A program made the position numbers and the translations under genes. This document shows positions 44,306 through 53,017 of a stretch of DNA of 64,000 bases, in pieces (position 1 is the stretch's first letter; each line of letters begins with the position of its first letter). The notes under the pieces are model-generated. The model did not search any database and was not told the DNA's origin. It saw only the letters and a program-made list of their open reading frames with translations. The stretch is taken from the NCBI GenBank assembly GCA_020161405.1, contig JAIUOD010000002.1, positions 62,001 through 126,000 of the forward strand, in the 5' to 3' direction. The DNA is from Pseudomonadota bacterium. GTDB taxonomy: Bacteria > Pseudomonadota > Alphaproteobacteria > Caulobacterales > Aquidulcibacteraceae.

Positions 44306-45726
44306 TGACAGATAATAATTCTGACCACAAGGAAGCAACACTTCGCCCATATCTTGGCCTTTGGCATCTTGTTTTGGCGGGTGTTGGTTCAACTATTGGT
44401 TCTGGGATTTTTGTTATTACTGGAACTGCTGCTGCGCAATATGCGGGGCCTGCTATTACGATTTCATTTTTGATTGCTGCCCTTGTTTGCCTTTGTACCG
44501 CATTTTGTTATGGCGAACTTGCATGTTTATTGCCAAAATCTGGTGGTGCATATTCATATTCATTTGCAAGTTCAGGGCCAACGATTGCATGGATTGTTGG
44601 CTGGTGCCTTGTCCTTGAATATGTAGTTGCCAGTTCAACCGTTGCCGTTGGTTGGTCAAGTTATTTTAGTGACCTTTTGGCAAGTATTGGAATTCATATT
44701 CCATCGGCAATGGCGGGCGCACCACTTAGTTTTAATAAAGCAGGGCATTTAATTTTTACAGGTTCTGTTTTCAATTTTCCGGCAGCTTTCATTGTTGCGC
44801 TAGTAACATTATTTCTAGTGCTTGGGATAAAGGAAACCAATGCTGCCAATATAATAATGGTTTATATTAAAGTTGGCGTAATTTTATTGGTTGTATTTTT
44901 CGGTGTTTTTTTTATTAAAAAAGAAAACTTAACCCCCTTCATCCCCCCAAATCAAGGCCATTTTGGCGAATATGGTTGGAGTGGGGTTTTACGTGGTTCA
45001 GCCGTGATTTTTTATGCCTTCATTGGGTTTGATGGTGTTTCAACCAGCGCCCAAGAAAGCAAGAACCCGCAACGTGATGTGGGATTTGGGATAATTGGCG
45101 CGCTTGCCGCTTGCACAATTCTTTATGTTGCTATGGCAATTGTTATGACTGGCCTTGCTGATTATCGAACTTTGAATGTAGCAAACCCAGTTACTGTTGC
45201 ACTTTCTGCGGTTGGCGGTGGTTTGGATTGGTTAAAGCCGCTTGTAAACATAAGTGTGGTTATTGGCCTTGGTTCTGCAATTTTGATGGGGCTTTATGGG
45301 CAAACGCGCATACTTTATATAATGGCGCAAGATAATATGATTTCACCGCGCTTTGCCAAAATTAATCCCAAATATCGAACGCCAGTTTGGAATACAATTG
45401 TGGTTGGTATAGCATGCGCAATATTTGCAGGGCTTTTTCCGATTGATATTTTGGGTGAATTAGTATCGATTGGCTCGCTATTGGCATTTGTTTTTGTTTG
45501 CTGGAGTGTTATAGTTTTACGCAGGAAAATGCCTGATGCGGCGCGCAGTTTTCGTGTTCCTTGGTCGCCCTTTATTCCATTATTAGGGATGGCAAGCTCG
45601 ATTTATTTAATGTTCACATTGCCAAGTGGAACATGGACAAGATTGGTAATTTGGATGGCGATTGGAATGATAATTTATTTTACTTATTCTTTGCCGCGTA
45701 TGAAGCGGGCACAATGCGCTAAATAA
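44305..45726 (+). CDS. APC-family amino acid permease
   Basis: 473 residues with about 12-13 helices. The opening GVGSTIGSGIFVITG (about residues 26-40) is the unwound helix 1 substrate motif of the APC superfamily; AQYAGPAITISFLIAALVCLCTAFCYGELACLLPKSGGAYSYSF and FIGFDGVSTSAQESKNPQRDVGFGI are characteristic of the cationic amino acid transporter (CAT/YhdG) branch. Substrate cannot be read from this; the neighbours suggest a D-amino acid such as D-glutamate, or the product of the periplasmic deacylase. It is coupled to the DUF1611 gene by a TAATG overlap and followed after 24 bp by the regulator. Confidence 0.93.
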   Translation: MTDNNSDHKEATLRPYLGLWHLVLAGVGSTIGSGIFVITGTAAAQYAGPAITISFLIAALVCLCTAFCYGELACLLPKSGGAYSYSFASSGPTIAWIVGWCLVLEYVVASSTVAVGWSSYFSDLLASIGIHIPSAMAGAPLSFNKAGHLIFTGSVFNFPAAFIVALVTLFLVLGIKETNAANIIMVYIKVGVILLVVFFGVFFIKKENLTPFIPPNQGHFGEYGWSGVLRGSAVIFYAFIGFDGVSTSAQESKNPQRDVGFGIIGALAACTILYVAMAIVMTGLADYRTLNVANPVTVALSAVGGGLDWLKPLVNISVVIGLGSAILMGLYGQTRILYIMAQDNMISPRFAKINPKYRTPVWNTIVVGIACAIFAGLFPIDILGELVSIGSLLAFVFVCWSVIVLRRKMPDAARSFRVPWSPFIPLLGMASSIYLMFTLPSGTWTRLVIWMAIGMIIYFTYSLPRMKRAQCAK

Positions 45727-45750
45727 TCACCGAATTATGAGAATTTCGAA

Positions 45751-46620
45751 ATGTCAGATTTATTAAAGCGATTAAAAGAAGAAGCCCCAAATTACACACA
45801 AGCAGAGCGTCAAATCGCTTTGTTTTTAATCAATAATCCCGAAGTGATACCATTTGAAACAGCGGCATCAATCGCAGAACGTTTGGATATAAGCGCTGTA
45901 ACAGTTGGGCGCTTTTGCCGAATGCTTGGTTATAAGCATTTTAAAGAATTAAAAAAAAATTTTCGTAGTAGTAAAAACCTACCTTGGCTTTCAGGTGATG
46001 ATTTTCAAGAATTCTTAAAAGGCAATGATAGTGAAAAAAGACGAAAAACCCTAGAGCGCGAAATTGAATTATTGGTTGGCGTTTATGAACGTAGCCAAAG
46101 TAATATCTGGCGCGATGCAATCGCAACTATCGCAAATAGCAAACATGTTCAGATTATTGGCTTCCAAACCGAAAGGGGTTTGGCAACTTTATTGGCGCAT
46201 CAACTTCAATATGTTCGTTCAGGTATTGAATTAATTGAAGGCTCATCTGGCAATTTTGTTGATATTTTATTGGATAGCCCACAAGATCGTTGTTTAATAA
46301 TTATCGATATTAGGCGCTATTCAAGCCAGTCACAATTACTTGCAAAAAAGGCAAAGGCACAAGGCTTAGACGTAATTATGATTACCGACACTTTATGTGA
46401 TTGGGCGCAAAAAATAACCAAACATGTTTTAACCGCCGATAGTGATGGCGCTTTATTTTGGCATTCTGCGGTTCCAATGGTTGGGCTTATAAATCTACTT
46501 GTCAATGATGTTGTTAGCTTTAATGGCGGACAGGATGTTGAACAACGCCTAGAAAAAATAAGCCAGTTTTACGAAGATTTTACAGGTTTTGTTCGCAATA
46601 CAAGAAATGGCAAAATGTGA
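45751..46620 (+). CDS. RpiR-family transcriptional regulator (HTH plus SIS domain)
   Basis: 289 residues. N-terminal HTH_6 domain: LKRLKEEAPNYTQAERQIALFLINNPEVIPFETAASIAERLDISAVTVGRFCRMLGYKHFKELK. The C-terminal SIS domain (about residues 120-265) has VQIIGFQTERGLATLLAHQLQYVRSGIELIEG and IIIDIRRYSSQSQLLAKKAKAQGLDVIMITD. RpiR regulators usually sense phosphosugars, but members also control amino-acid and sialic-acid genes. In the middle of this operon it most likely controls the D-amino acid genes; its ligand is unknown. Its 3' end abuts the epimerase gene. Confidence 0.92.
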   Translation: MSDLLKRLKEEAPNYTQAERQIALFLINNPEVIPFETAASIAERLDISAVTVGRFCRMLGYKHFKELKKNFRSSKNLPWLSGDDFQEFLKGNDSEKRRKTLEREIELLVGVYERSQSNIWRDAIATIANSKHVQIIGFQTERGLATLLAHQLQYVRSGIELIEGSSGNFVDILLDSPQDRCLIIIDIRRYSSQSQLLAKKAKAQGLDVIMITDTLCDWAQKITKHVLTADSDGALFWHSAVPMVGLINLLVNDVVSFNGGQDVEQRLEKISQFYEDFTGFVRNTRNGKM

Positions 46621-46622
46621 AA

Positions 46623-47645
46623 ATGATTGAAATCATAAACACAAAAATTGAAGCACCAATAAAAGTAAATGCCTTTGCGCAAAAGCATTTACTCGCACAG
46701 CCTTTTGTAATTTCAAGATATAGTTTTACCCATAGTTTAATGATGGTGGTCGAACTTTCTTGTGGTAATCATATCGGACGGGGCGAAGCTGAACCACATG
46801 AATTTGATGAAGATGAATTAAATAAAGCGGTTCAATATTCGCAAAGTCTTGCGCCACATTTTGCAAATGGAATTTCAATTGCACAATTGAATGAACTTCT
46901 TCCATCTGGGCCAATTCGTAACGCATTTGATTGCGCATTATGGGATTTAATGTCGAAATTAAAGGGCAAAAGAGTTTGGGAATTATTGGGGCATAGCGAA
47001 CCTTTTTATTTGCCGACGGTTTATACTTTGGGCATTGGCGAGCCACATGATATGGGCGAAAAAGCAGGTGAGCTAAAAGATTGGGCAAGGTTTAAAATCA
47101 AACTTGGCGGTGAAAATCAAATAAAAGATATTGCCCGCGTCAAAGCAATACGCGAAGCACGCGAAGATGCAGAGCTTATTGTCGATGCCAATGGCGGCTG
47201 GTCATTAGATATTTTAAAAACTATGAGCAAGGAATTGGCAGATTATGATGTAAGGCTTATTGAACAGCCGCTTTTGGCGGGTTCGGATGGTGAATTAATA
47301 AATTATCAAAGCCCTGTTCCACTTTGCGCCGATGAAAGCTGCTTGGACACAAATTCATTGCCTTATATTTTAAATCGCTACCAATATATAAATATCAAAC
47401 TTGATAAGACAGGTGGTCTTACCGAAGCCTTGAAACTATCACATGCGGCGCGCAATGAGGGGCTTGGCCTAATGGTTGGCTGTATGGTTGGAACTTCACT
47501 TGCGATGGCGCCAGCACATATAATCGCACAAGATGCACGTTTCATTGACCTTGATGGCCCAATGCTTTTGGCAAAAGATAGGCATAATGGTATGATTTAT
47601 GAAAATGGTTTTGTTTATCCGCCAATGAAAGAATTATGGGGCTGA
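46623..47645 (+). CDS. dgcA: enolase-superfamily epimerase, DgcA-like (N-acetyl-D-glutamate racemase or dipeptide epimerase)
   Basis: About 340 residues of the muconate-lactonizing subgroup. The catalytic KxK is FKIKLGG (K158 and K160 from the ATG at 46623); metal ligands are in VDANGGW, IEQPL and CADES; the second catalytic lysine is in NIKLDKTGG; and IDLDGPMLL closes the barrel. These features fit L-Ala-D/L-Glu epimerases, and also DgcA, which as I recall epimerises N-acetyl-D-glutamate with a DUF1611 partner, present here. A GTG at 46617 overlapping the regulator stop is an alternative start. It ends one base before the convergent DUF3142 gene, with no terminator between. Confidence 0.85.
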   Translation: MIEIINTKIEAPIKVNAFAQKHLLAQPFVISRYSFTHSLMMVVELSCGNHIGRGEAEPHEFDEDELNKAVQYSQSLAPHFANGISIAQLNELLPSGPIRNAFDCALWDLMSKLKGKRVWELLGHSEPFYLPTVYTLGIGEPHDMGEKAGELKDWARFKIKLGGENQIKDIARVKAIREAREDAELIVDANGGWSLDILKTMSKELADYDVRLIEQPLLAGSDGELINYQSPVPLCADESCLDTNSLPYILNRYQYINIKLDKTGGLTEALKLSHAARNEGLGLMVGCMVGTSLAMAPAHIIAQDARFIDLDGPMLLAKDRHNGMIYENGFVYPPMKELWG

Positions 47646-47646
47646 T

Positions 47647-48360
47647 TCATTGGTTTTGAAGGAAAATGACATAGCCTTTAAAATTTGGATTTTTCACTAA
47701 CTCAACTGGCTCTTGCCATTGGCCGCCTTGGATTAGTCCAATGTGAAACGGTATTTTTACTTTACCGATTTTTTCAAAATATTTTTGATATTCTTTTATT
47801 GTATGTCGTCCTTGATAGGTTTGGATTATTACCTCATCAACCGTGTTTGCAAGACCGTCTAAATCATTGGGGTTTGCATTATTACTCCAATCCAAAAGAC
47901 CGGTTACGCCAAGTTTGTAATCCATTGGGATTTTTGTTCTTAGGTCTTTTAGAAATTGAACATATTTATCTAAATGCTTTGTCTTGGCATCAAAATCAAT
48001 TTGAACGCCAATGATTCTATTGCCTGCATTTTTCCATTTTGAAATATGGGAATTGATTTGATTATATATTTGCGGTTGCCAATCCAAAGTTTCAACACGA
48101 TATACAATCCAAATATCAACATTTTTTGTTCGTGGTGTTGCGCTTCTTTGTGAAACAAGGCGCGGGCCATTATTTTTCTCCTCGATTTGGGCATCAAGAA
48201 TATAAATGGTTTTTGCATTCGTAAGTATGGATTGGGATTTAATGCCCGCCCAAAGCCAATACCTATCATATTTATTCGCCTCTACAATTTGCGCCTTTGG
48301 GTTTGATATTATCAAAAGCGCAAAGCATAGGCCTAATAAGAATTGAGGTTTAAAGCGCAT
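47647..48360 (-). CDS. exported DUF3142-like protein
   Basis: About 237 residues. Start at 48360, directly after the upstream stop (TAATAATG), giving the signal peptide MRFKPQFLLGLCFALLIISN with cleavage near PKA|Q. The body reads DRYWLWAGI, IWIVYRVETLDW, GVQIDFDAKTKHLDKYVQFLKDLRTKIP, LGVTGLLDWS, VDEVIIQTYQGR and PFHIGLIQGG, which looks like a beta/alpha barrel of the glycosidase-like DUF3142 family (function unknown). IDFDAKT resembles the catalytic loop of GH18/GH-like barrels. It is translationally coupled to the 712-residue exported protein, so the two probably work together at the envelope. Confidence 0.8.
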   Translation of the reverse strand: MRFKPQFLLGLCFALLIISNPKAQIVEANKYDRYWLWAGIKSQSILTNAKTIYILDAQIEEKNNGPRLVSQRSATPRTKNVDIWIVYRVETLDWQPQIYNQINSHISKWKNAGNRIIGVQIDFDAKTKHLDKYVQFLKDLRTKIPMDYKLGVTGLLDWSNNANPNDLDGLANTVDEVIIQTYQGRHTIKEYQKYFEKIGKVKIPFHIGLIQGGQWQEPVELVKNPNFKGYVIFLQNQ

Positions 48361-48362
48361 TA

Positions 48363-50498
48363 TTACCAATAATATTGAAGTTTTTGCGCCCAAATTGTGG
48401 TTTTATATTTGCTTTTTAGCGTATTGAACCATTCTTTACGTTTTTCAACCGGCACATCAACACCGCCGCACTGATTATAACGCGACGGCGCATAGCAATT
48501 AATTGCACGGAATAATGCATAGGCTTTGATATTTGGGTTGGCACTTGGATCTGATATTACTGATTTATATATTTCAAGCCTTGAGAATTTATTGCCAGGA
48601 AACAAAGATTTGCTTCCACCTAATTCATCTTTTGGCGGTGTAATATCTTCATGACCATCAAAATTATTTATACGTACAAATTCGGCAAGGCACATTAATG
48701 GTTTTTGCGAATTTGGTGTTTTAGCTAATTGCGCGGCTATATCGGCAATCGGAAGGCAGAAGAAATCACCCTTGCTACCTTGCCATTTAAACGCATCAAG
48801 ATTGATAGCATTATAATCATTAGGGTCGGCAGCAGTTTTTGTAACATTTGGAATAATATCTAAATCATTCAAAAATTGCGTATAGGCGCCGCGTGTCAAT
48901 TCTTTGAATAAAAGTGTGTGTAATGCTAATTGTCTTTCACGCTCTTTATTATTTTTATCGCTTGCAATTTTGCGTAATAAGTTTGCATCCGCATTATTTG
49001 AAATCAAAGTTTCACGAATAATTTTGTTTTCAACAAGGGAATCATTGGCAAAAATCTTTGAAAGATTATTGTGACGCTCATCATACATTGCCAATGCAAG
49101 TTGCAGTTCGGATTTTTGATATGCGCCATTGCTTCCTGGGAAAAGGCTTAACCAAAAACCGCGGGCATTTTTATCATTCAAATCATCAAGCGCCAAACCG
49201 CGCAGCATTTGGCGGCTATATTGTAAGTTTGAAAAATTCCTTGAATTTGCCGCATCTGGAATTAATTTCAAAACCAAAGATGGATTTTTTTGAACATAAT
49301 AAGCATGAACTGCAAGCAAATATTCCCATAGAGGTTGATGTTGCGCAAAAATTTGTTTTTGGTTTGCAATCTCTGAGAATTGAATTATTTCGCTTGGTTT
49401 TGTGTCTTGCGATTGGCGCATTTTATATAAATCAATAATCGCGGTAAAAATTGGGTCAGATGCTTTAGAATTATCCATATTCCAAAGTAATTTGCTATCA
49501 ATTTCTTGCGCAAGTTCAATATTATCTATGCTGCGAACATTGGGATCGGTTTGTTTATATTGCCAGACATATTCATTAAGCAATTTATCCTTATCGCCGC
49601 CAAACCAATAGACACGCCTTAAAAGTCCACGCGCAGAATTTGCATAAATTCCGTTTGGATAATTTTTAATATATGAATTAAGCGAATTTTGCGCCAAAGA
49701 TAAGGTGCTTTTGTCGATATTTTTAAGGTCAATATTACCCCATTCGTCAAAAGCATTAATTTGTGCTTTGTTCAAATCGACGCGCGCAATCATATAATTT
49801 GCGGTTTCGCTAAGCCATTTATTTTTACTATTTGTAAGGCTTGCAAAATTTGATTTGGCATTATCGAAATCGCCATCATAAAAAGACGCTGCCGCGCTTA
49901 AATAGGTTGCATATTGTTTTGCATTTTCGCTTTTGATTTGCCCAATAGAAGCTGCAACAACTGGGGATGATGATTTTGAATCATCACAATTAGGCTTCAT
50001 CTCGCTTCTTATTTTTATAAGAATTGCCTTTTCTTCAGGTGATAATTGCTTGTTTTCATTTATGTTGCTTTCAAAGCCAGCTTGCCCTTGTGTGTCGCTC
50101 ACACAACGCGTACCTACGCCATAAGAGAAAATGTTATTTGTGCTGGTTTCTTGTTCTTCTTCACTTTTGCCTGCTTCACCTGTAACGGTGAAAACATAAT
50201 CGCGCCAATCAAATGGGGCGGGGGTTTGATAGGGCAAAGATTCACTTTTTACCTGCGCTTTATTTGGCGGGAAATTGTAAAAATCATCAAACAATAATGT
50301 CATATTCACACGCGTATCATTCGCAGGTGATATTATCGCGGTTGAACTACATCTATCATATTCTGTGACTTTTAGTTTCCAATAAATTGGACACCCAAAA
50401 TCACCGCTTGCTTTTGCAGGTGTCGAAAATAATAAAGTTTGGAAAATGCCAAAAATGGCAAAAGCTAATGGGTAAGTGAATCTTGGTTTGATAATCAT
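48363..50498 (-). CDS. exported TPR-like protein of unknown function
   Basis: About 711 residues. The ATG at 50498 gives a signal peptide (MIIKPRFTYPLAFAIFGIFQ, cleavage near AKA|S); a TTG 15 nt upstream is unlikely. I do not recognise a named family. The N-terminal 150 residues contain cysteines (FGCPIYW, YDRCSS, TRCVSD) and a low-complexity acidic stretch. From about residue 185 there are helical repeats like those of TPR or outer-membrane assembly proteins (AKQYATYLSAAASFYDGDFDNAKSNFASL, LAQNSLNSYIKNYPNGIYANSARGLLRRVYWFGGD). The C-terminal part has more cysteines (CLPIADIAAQ, CLAEFV, CYAPSRYNQCGG). It is coupled to the DUF3142 gene. Gram-negative pairs of this type are seen but uncharacterised as far as I know. 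Confidence 0.72.
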   Translation of the reverse strand: MIIKPRFTYPLAFAIFGIFQTLLFSTPAKASGDFGCPIYWKLKVTEYDRCSSTAIISPANDTRVNMTLLFDDFYNFPPNKAQVKSESLPYQTPAPFDWRDYVFTVTGEAGKSEEEQETSTNNIFSYGVGTRCVSDTQGQAGFESNINENKQLSPEEKAILIKIRSEMKPNCDDSKSSSPVVAASIGQIKSENAKQYATYLSAAASFYDGDFDNAKSNFASLTNSKNKWLSETANYMIARVDLNKAQINAFDEWGNIDLKNIDKSTLSLAQNSLNSYIKNYPNGIYANSARGLLRRVYWFGGDKDKLLNEYVWQYKQTDPNVRSIDNIELAQEIDSKLLWNMDNSKASDPIFTAIIDLYKMRQSQDTKPSEIIQFSEIANQKQIFAQHQPLWEYLLAVHAYYVQKNPSLVLKLIPDAANSRNFSNLQYSRQMLRGLALDDLNDKNARGFWLSLFPGSNGAYQKSELQLALAMYDERHNNLSKIFANDSLVENKIIRETLISNNADANLLRKIASDKNNKERERQLALHTLLFKELTRGAYTQFLNDLDIIPNVTKTAADPNDYNAINLDAFKWQGSKGDFFCLPIADIAAQLAKTPNSQKPLMCLAEFVRINNFDGHEDITPPKDELGGSKSLFPGNKFSRLEIYKSVISDPSANPNIKAYALFRAINCYAPSRYNQCGGVDVPVEKRKEWFNTLKSKYKTTIWAQKLQYYW

Positions 50499-50554
50499 AT
50501 TTATAATTAACAAATGCCGATTGTCTTATCAATCGCAAAAATATTTAATTTATA

Positions 50555-50706
50555 AAAAAGTAAGGCCGCTTGCGCGGGAATTTTAAAAAAGAAAGGCCGC
50601 TTGCGCGGCCTGACAAAAGTCAAAAAAGTAATAGGCGCTTCCTCCCCGAAACGCCGCAGAGATAAACTCTACAACTAACCATTGCCAATTTATTACAAAA
50701 TTGTCA
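50555..50706 (-). ncRNA. candidate small RNA or structured leader with two tandem terminators
   Basis: Within the 550-bp gene-free stretch 50499-51066. On the minus strand: TTGACA (50701-50706) as a possible -35; a hairpin AGAG-TTTAT-CTCT; a hairpin GGCG/CGCC whose loop carries GGGGAGGAA; GACTTTTGTC; then a perfect GGCCGC-GCAA-GCGGCC stem followed by TTTCTTTTTT (stem at 50595-50610). A second, shorter stem CCGC-GCAA-GCGG is followed by a run of T. The direct repeat AAGGCCGCTTGCGCGG occurs at 50562-50577 and 50593-50608. It lies 60-200 bp upstream of the exported TPR-like gene, so it is either a separate RNA or its leader. On the opposite strand the loop reads CTTCCTCCCC, like anti-Shine-Dalgarno loops of alphaproteobacterial small RNAs. 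No -10 is convincing. Confidence 0.4.
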
Positions 50707-51066
50707 AGCGGCATATTTATATCGCATAGGGGGTTTTGTCGGAAAATATATTTACCGAAATTAAAATCTAAAAAACCAGTGAAAACATTACCTTTTTATA
50801 GATACGTAGTTTTTTTCCTTTGTAATAATTTGCGTATGATTTTTATCATTTTTGCACAAATTTTCGCTACCTGCTGCAATATTCTGATTAGCGGCTAGGT
50901 GCTTATAAGGTTCAATTTGTGCGATAAGAATCGTTAGCATGAAAATGAAAATACAATTTTCTTATTGTTTTTCAAGAAATAATTATTGAATTACGGTAAT
51001 TTAATTATTGCAAAATTTTTTACCGAATAAAAATCAATTGTCAAAATGGTTTAAATCAATATATTT

Positions 51067-51591
51067 ATGATTTTAATGGGCGAAAATTTTTTTATAGAGC
51101 GGCTAAAGGTAATGTCTATTTTATTATGGGCATTTTTCTCGGCTTATTATAGTTTTAATGCACCAAAAGAATTGCTTCATGTTCGTGATGTTCATAAATA
51201 TGATCAGGTTCAAGTCTATCTTGATAAAATTGCCTATCAAAATGTAAGCCCATTCAATCAAAAAATCATCGTTGCGATTCGTATCTATGACCCATCAAAT
51301 AATCACATGATATTGATACGTGATTTAGCGCCAGGTGATTTTGGAAATGGTGCAATAATGGCGCGCCTTGATAAGGATGCAGTAAATACAAAAAAGCTTC
51401 ATGAAAATTCACAAATTATGGTTTATAGGTCCCAAGATAAAAAACAATATTATCTTTCAAAGGGTTCTTATTGGCCTTTTACGATAATTTTATTGGTTTC
51501 AATGCTTTTTTGGGTATTTGGAATTTTGAAAATATATTTTGCCTTTAAGGGGTCAAGGGCTAATGACGAACCAAAAATCAACCACTTATAA
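51067..51591 (+). CDS. small membrane protein upstream of phoR, unknown function
   Basis: 174 residues with one hydrophobic segment near each end (LKVMSILLWAFFSAYYSF at about 13-30 and YWPFTIILLVSMLFWVFGILKIYFAF at about 135-160), enclosing a soluble part of about 100 residues that should face the periplasm. This layout resembles DUF3592-type proteins, but I see no firm family match. The start could also be the ATG at 51112. It overlaps phoR by 29 nt, which suggests joint translation and perhaps a role in phosphate signalling; that is inference from position only. Confidence 0.7.
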   Translation: MILMGENFFIERLKVMSILLWAFFSAYYSFNAPKELLHVRDVHKYDQVQVYLDKIAYQNVSPFNQKIIVAIRIYDPSNNHMILIRDLAPGDFGNGAIMARLDKDAVNTKKLHENSQIMVYRSQDKKQYYLSKGSYWPFTIILLVSMLFWVFGILKIYFAFKGSRANDEPKINHL

Positions 51592-52912
51592 GTTGTTATT
51601 GGCAATTTTTATTATAATTTTGGCCATTATACTTGAAATAAGTATGGTAAATAATGTTGAATTACCCCAAGAAATTATTGCATCAATCGCAATTATAGTT
51701 TCAACAATAATATCATTTGGTTTTTTTGAAATAATTGTTCGTCTATCAAAACCACTTGATGATGATTTTAATGCGCCGATTGAAAAAAAGCCCGAAACTT
51801 TTGGGCGAATTTCACGTCAAAGATTTGCTCGTGCCGCAATTGATGCAATTGATAATCCTATATTGATTTTAGATGGTGGTATGCGGCTTTTAATTGCCAA
51901 TGAAAATGCTAAAAAAAGGTTTTCAATAAATGTTGTTGGTGCGCGCCTAGAAGCTTTTATGCGTGATCCATTAATTTTAAAAATGGTAGAAAGCGCACTT
52001 GATGATAAAGCGCCAAAGCAATTCATATGGGAACATTATTTTCCCAATCAAATTTTTGACCGCGTAGATATTTCAACATTTGAATATGAAAATGAATTAA
52101 GAATTATAATAGTTTTCACTGATGAAACTGAAATGCGCAAAACCGAATTAATGCGCGTTGATTTTCTTGCAAATGCTGGTCACGAGCTTAGAACCCCACT
52201 TGCAAGTATTCGCGGCTTCTTAGAAACTATGCAGAGCGCGGCAAAAGATGATTATGCCGCTTTTGAACGCTTTTTGCCCATAATGTCGCGCGAAGCCGAA
52301 AGAATGCATCGATTAATAGAGGATATTTTTTCTCTATCAAAAATCGAATTCAATGAACATGTTGCACCTTCAACACAAATTGATTTTACTAATACCGCTG
52401 AATTTAGCATAAACGCCAGCGAGCCTTATTTAAAATCACGTAATCAAAAAATAAAAATATTAAAACCAAAAATAAATTTACCTGCACTTGCCGATAGTGA
52501 CGAATTACAACAAGTCTTCACAAACCTAATTGAAAACGCAAGTAAATATGGCGATGAAAAAAGCGAAATAATTTTTGAAATAGATGGCATTTTCACACTA
52601 GATGAAGCGAAAAAACATGGCCTTGCTAAATGGGAAAATAGCCATTCTTTATCTCTAAACAGCCCTGAAGAAACAGGGAAAAAATATGTTTTCGCACGGG
52701 TTGAAAATCACGGCAAAGGAATAAGTGCGCGCTATATGCCCCGCCTTTCAGAGCGTTTTTATAGAATTGATGATGAAAGCGCGCATGTTCGTGGTACTGG
52801 TCTTGGGCTTGCGATTGTGAAGCATATTATAAAGCGCCATTGTGGGGCTTTATTTGTTGAATCCATTGAAAATCAGATGACAGCTTTTTCAATCGCAATA
52901 CCAATTGAATAA
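51563..52912 (+). CDS. phoR: phosphate regulon sensor histidine kinase PhoR
   Basis: 449 residues from the ATG at 51563 (ribosome site in GGGGTCAAGGGC). Two N-terminal helices (about 8-30 and 40-60) anchor it. A PAS-like domain (about 85-190; AIDAIDNPILILDGGMRLLIANENAKKRF) precedes the dimerisation domain with phospho-acceptor H207 in NAGHELRTPLASIRGF. The ATPase domain has NLIENASKYG (N box), VENHGKGI (G1) and GTGLGLAIVKHI (G2). Under low phosphate it phosphorylates PhoB, and it is held off by PstSCAB-PhoU when phosphate is plentiful. phoR here is upstream of pst while phoB is downstream of phoU, the order common in alphaproteobacteria. The Pho box lies between phoR and pstC. Confidence 0.93.
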   Translation: MTNQKSTTYKLLLAIFIIILAIILEISMVNNVELPQEIIASIAIIVSTIISFGFFEIIVRLSKPLDDDFNAPIEKKPETFGRISRQRFARAAIDAIDNPILILDGGMRLLIANENAKKRFSINVVGARLEAFMRDPLILKMVESALDDKAPKQFIWEHYFPNQIFDRVDISTFEYENELRIIIVFTDETEMRKTELMRVDFLANAGHELRTPLASIRGFLETMQSAAKDDYAAFERFLPIMSREAERMHRLIEDIFSLSKIEFNEHVAPSTQIDFTNTAEFSINASEPYLKSRNQKIKILKPKINLPALADSDELQQVFTNLIENASKYGDEKSEIIFEIDGIFTLDEAKKHGLAKWENSHSLSLNSPEETGKKYVFARVENHGKGISARYMPRLSERFYRIDDESAHVRGTGLGLAIVKHIIKRHCGALFVESIENQMTAFSIAIPIE

Positions 52913-52933
52913 GAATCTTATAAAACCCCAACA

Positions 52934-52951
52934 TTGTCATGAAACTGTCAT
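52934..52951 (+). promoter_or_regulatory. Pho box upstream of pstC
   Basis: TTGTCAT-GAAA-CTGTCAT: two 7-bp PhoB half-sites separated by 4 bp, nearly identical to the E. coli consensus CTGTCAT-N4-CTGTCAT. A weaker third half-site ATGTAAT follows at the same spacing (52956-52962). It replaces a -35 for a promoter reading into pstC; TAATTA at 52959-52964 may be the -10. Confidence 0.93.
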
Positions 52952-53017
52952 GGAAATGTAATTAAAGGGCAGCCAGTGAATAATAGATTCTTGCAAAAAG
53001 GATCAGGGGTATAAAAA

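Noticed and set aside
50701..50898. 65-residue plus-strand frame before the phoR-linked gene
   Set aside because: No ribosome site, odd composition, and it overlaps the candidate RNA promoter.
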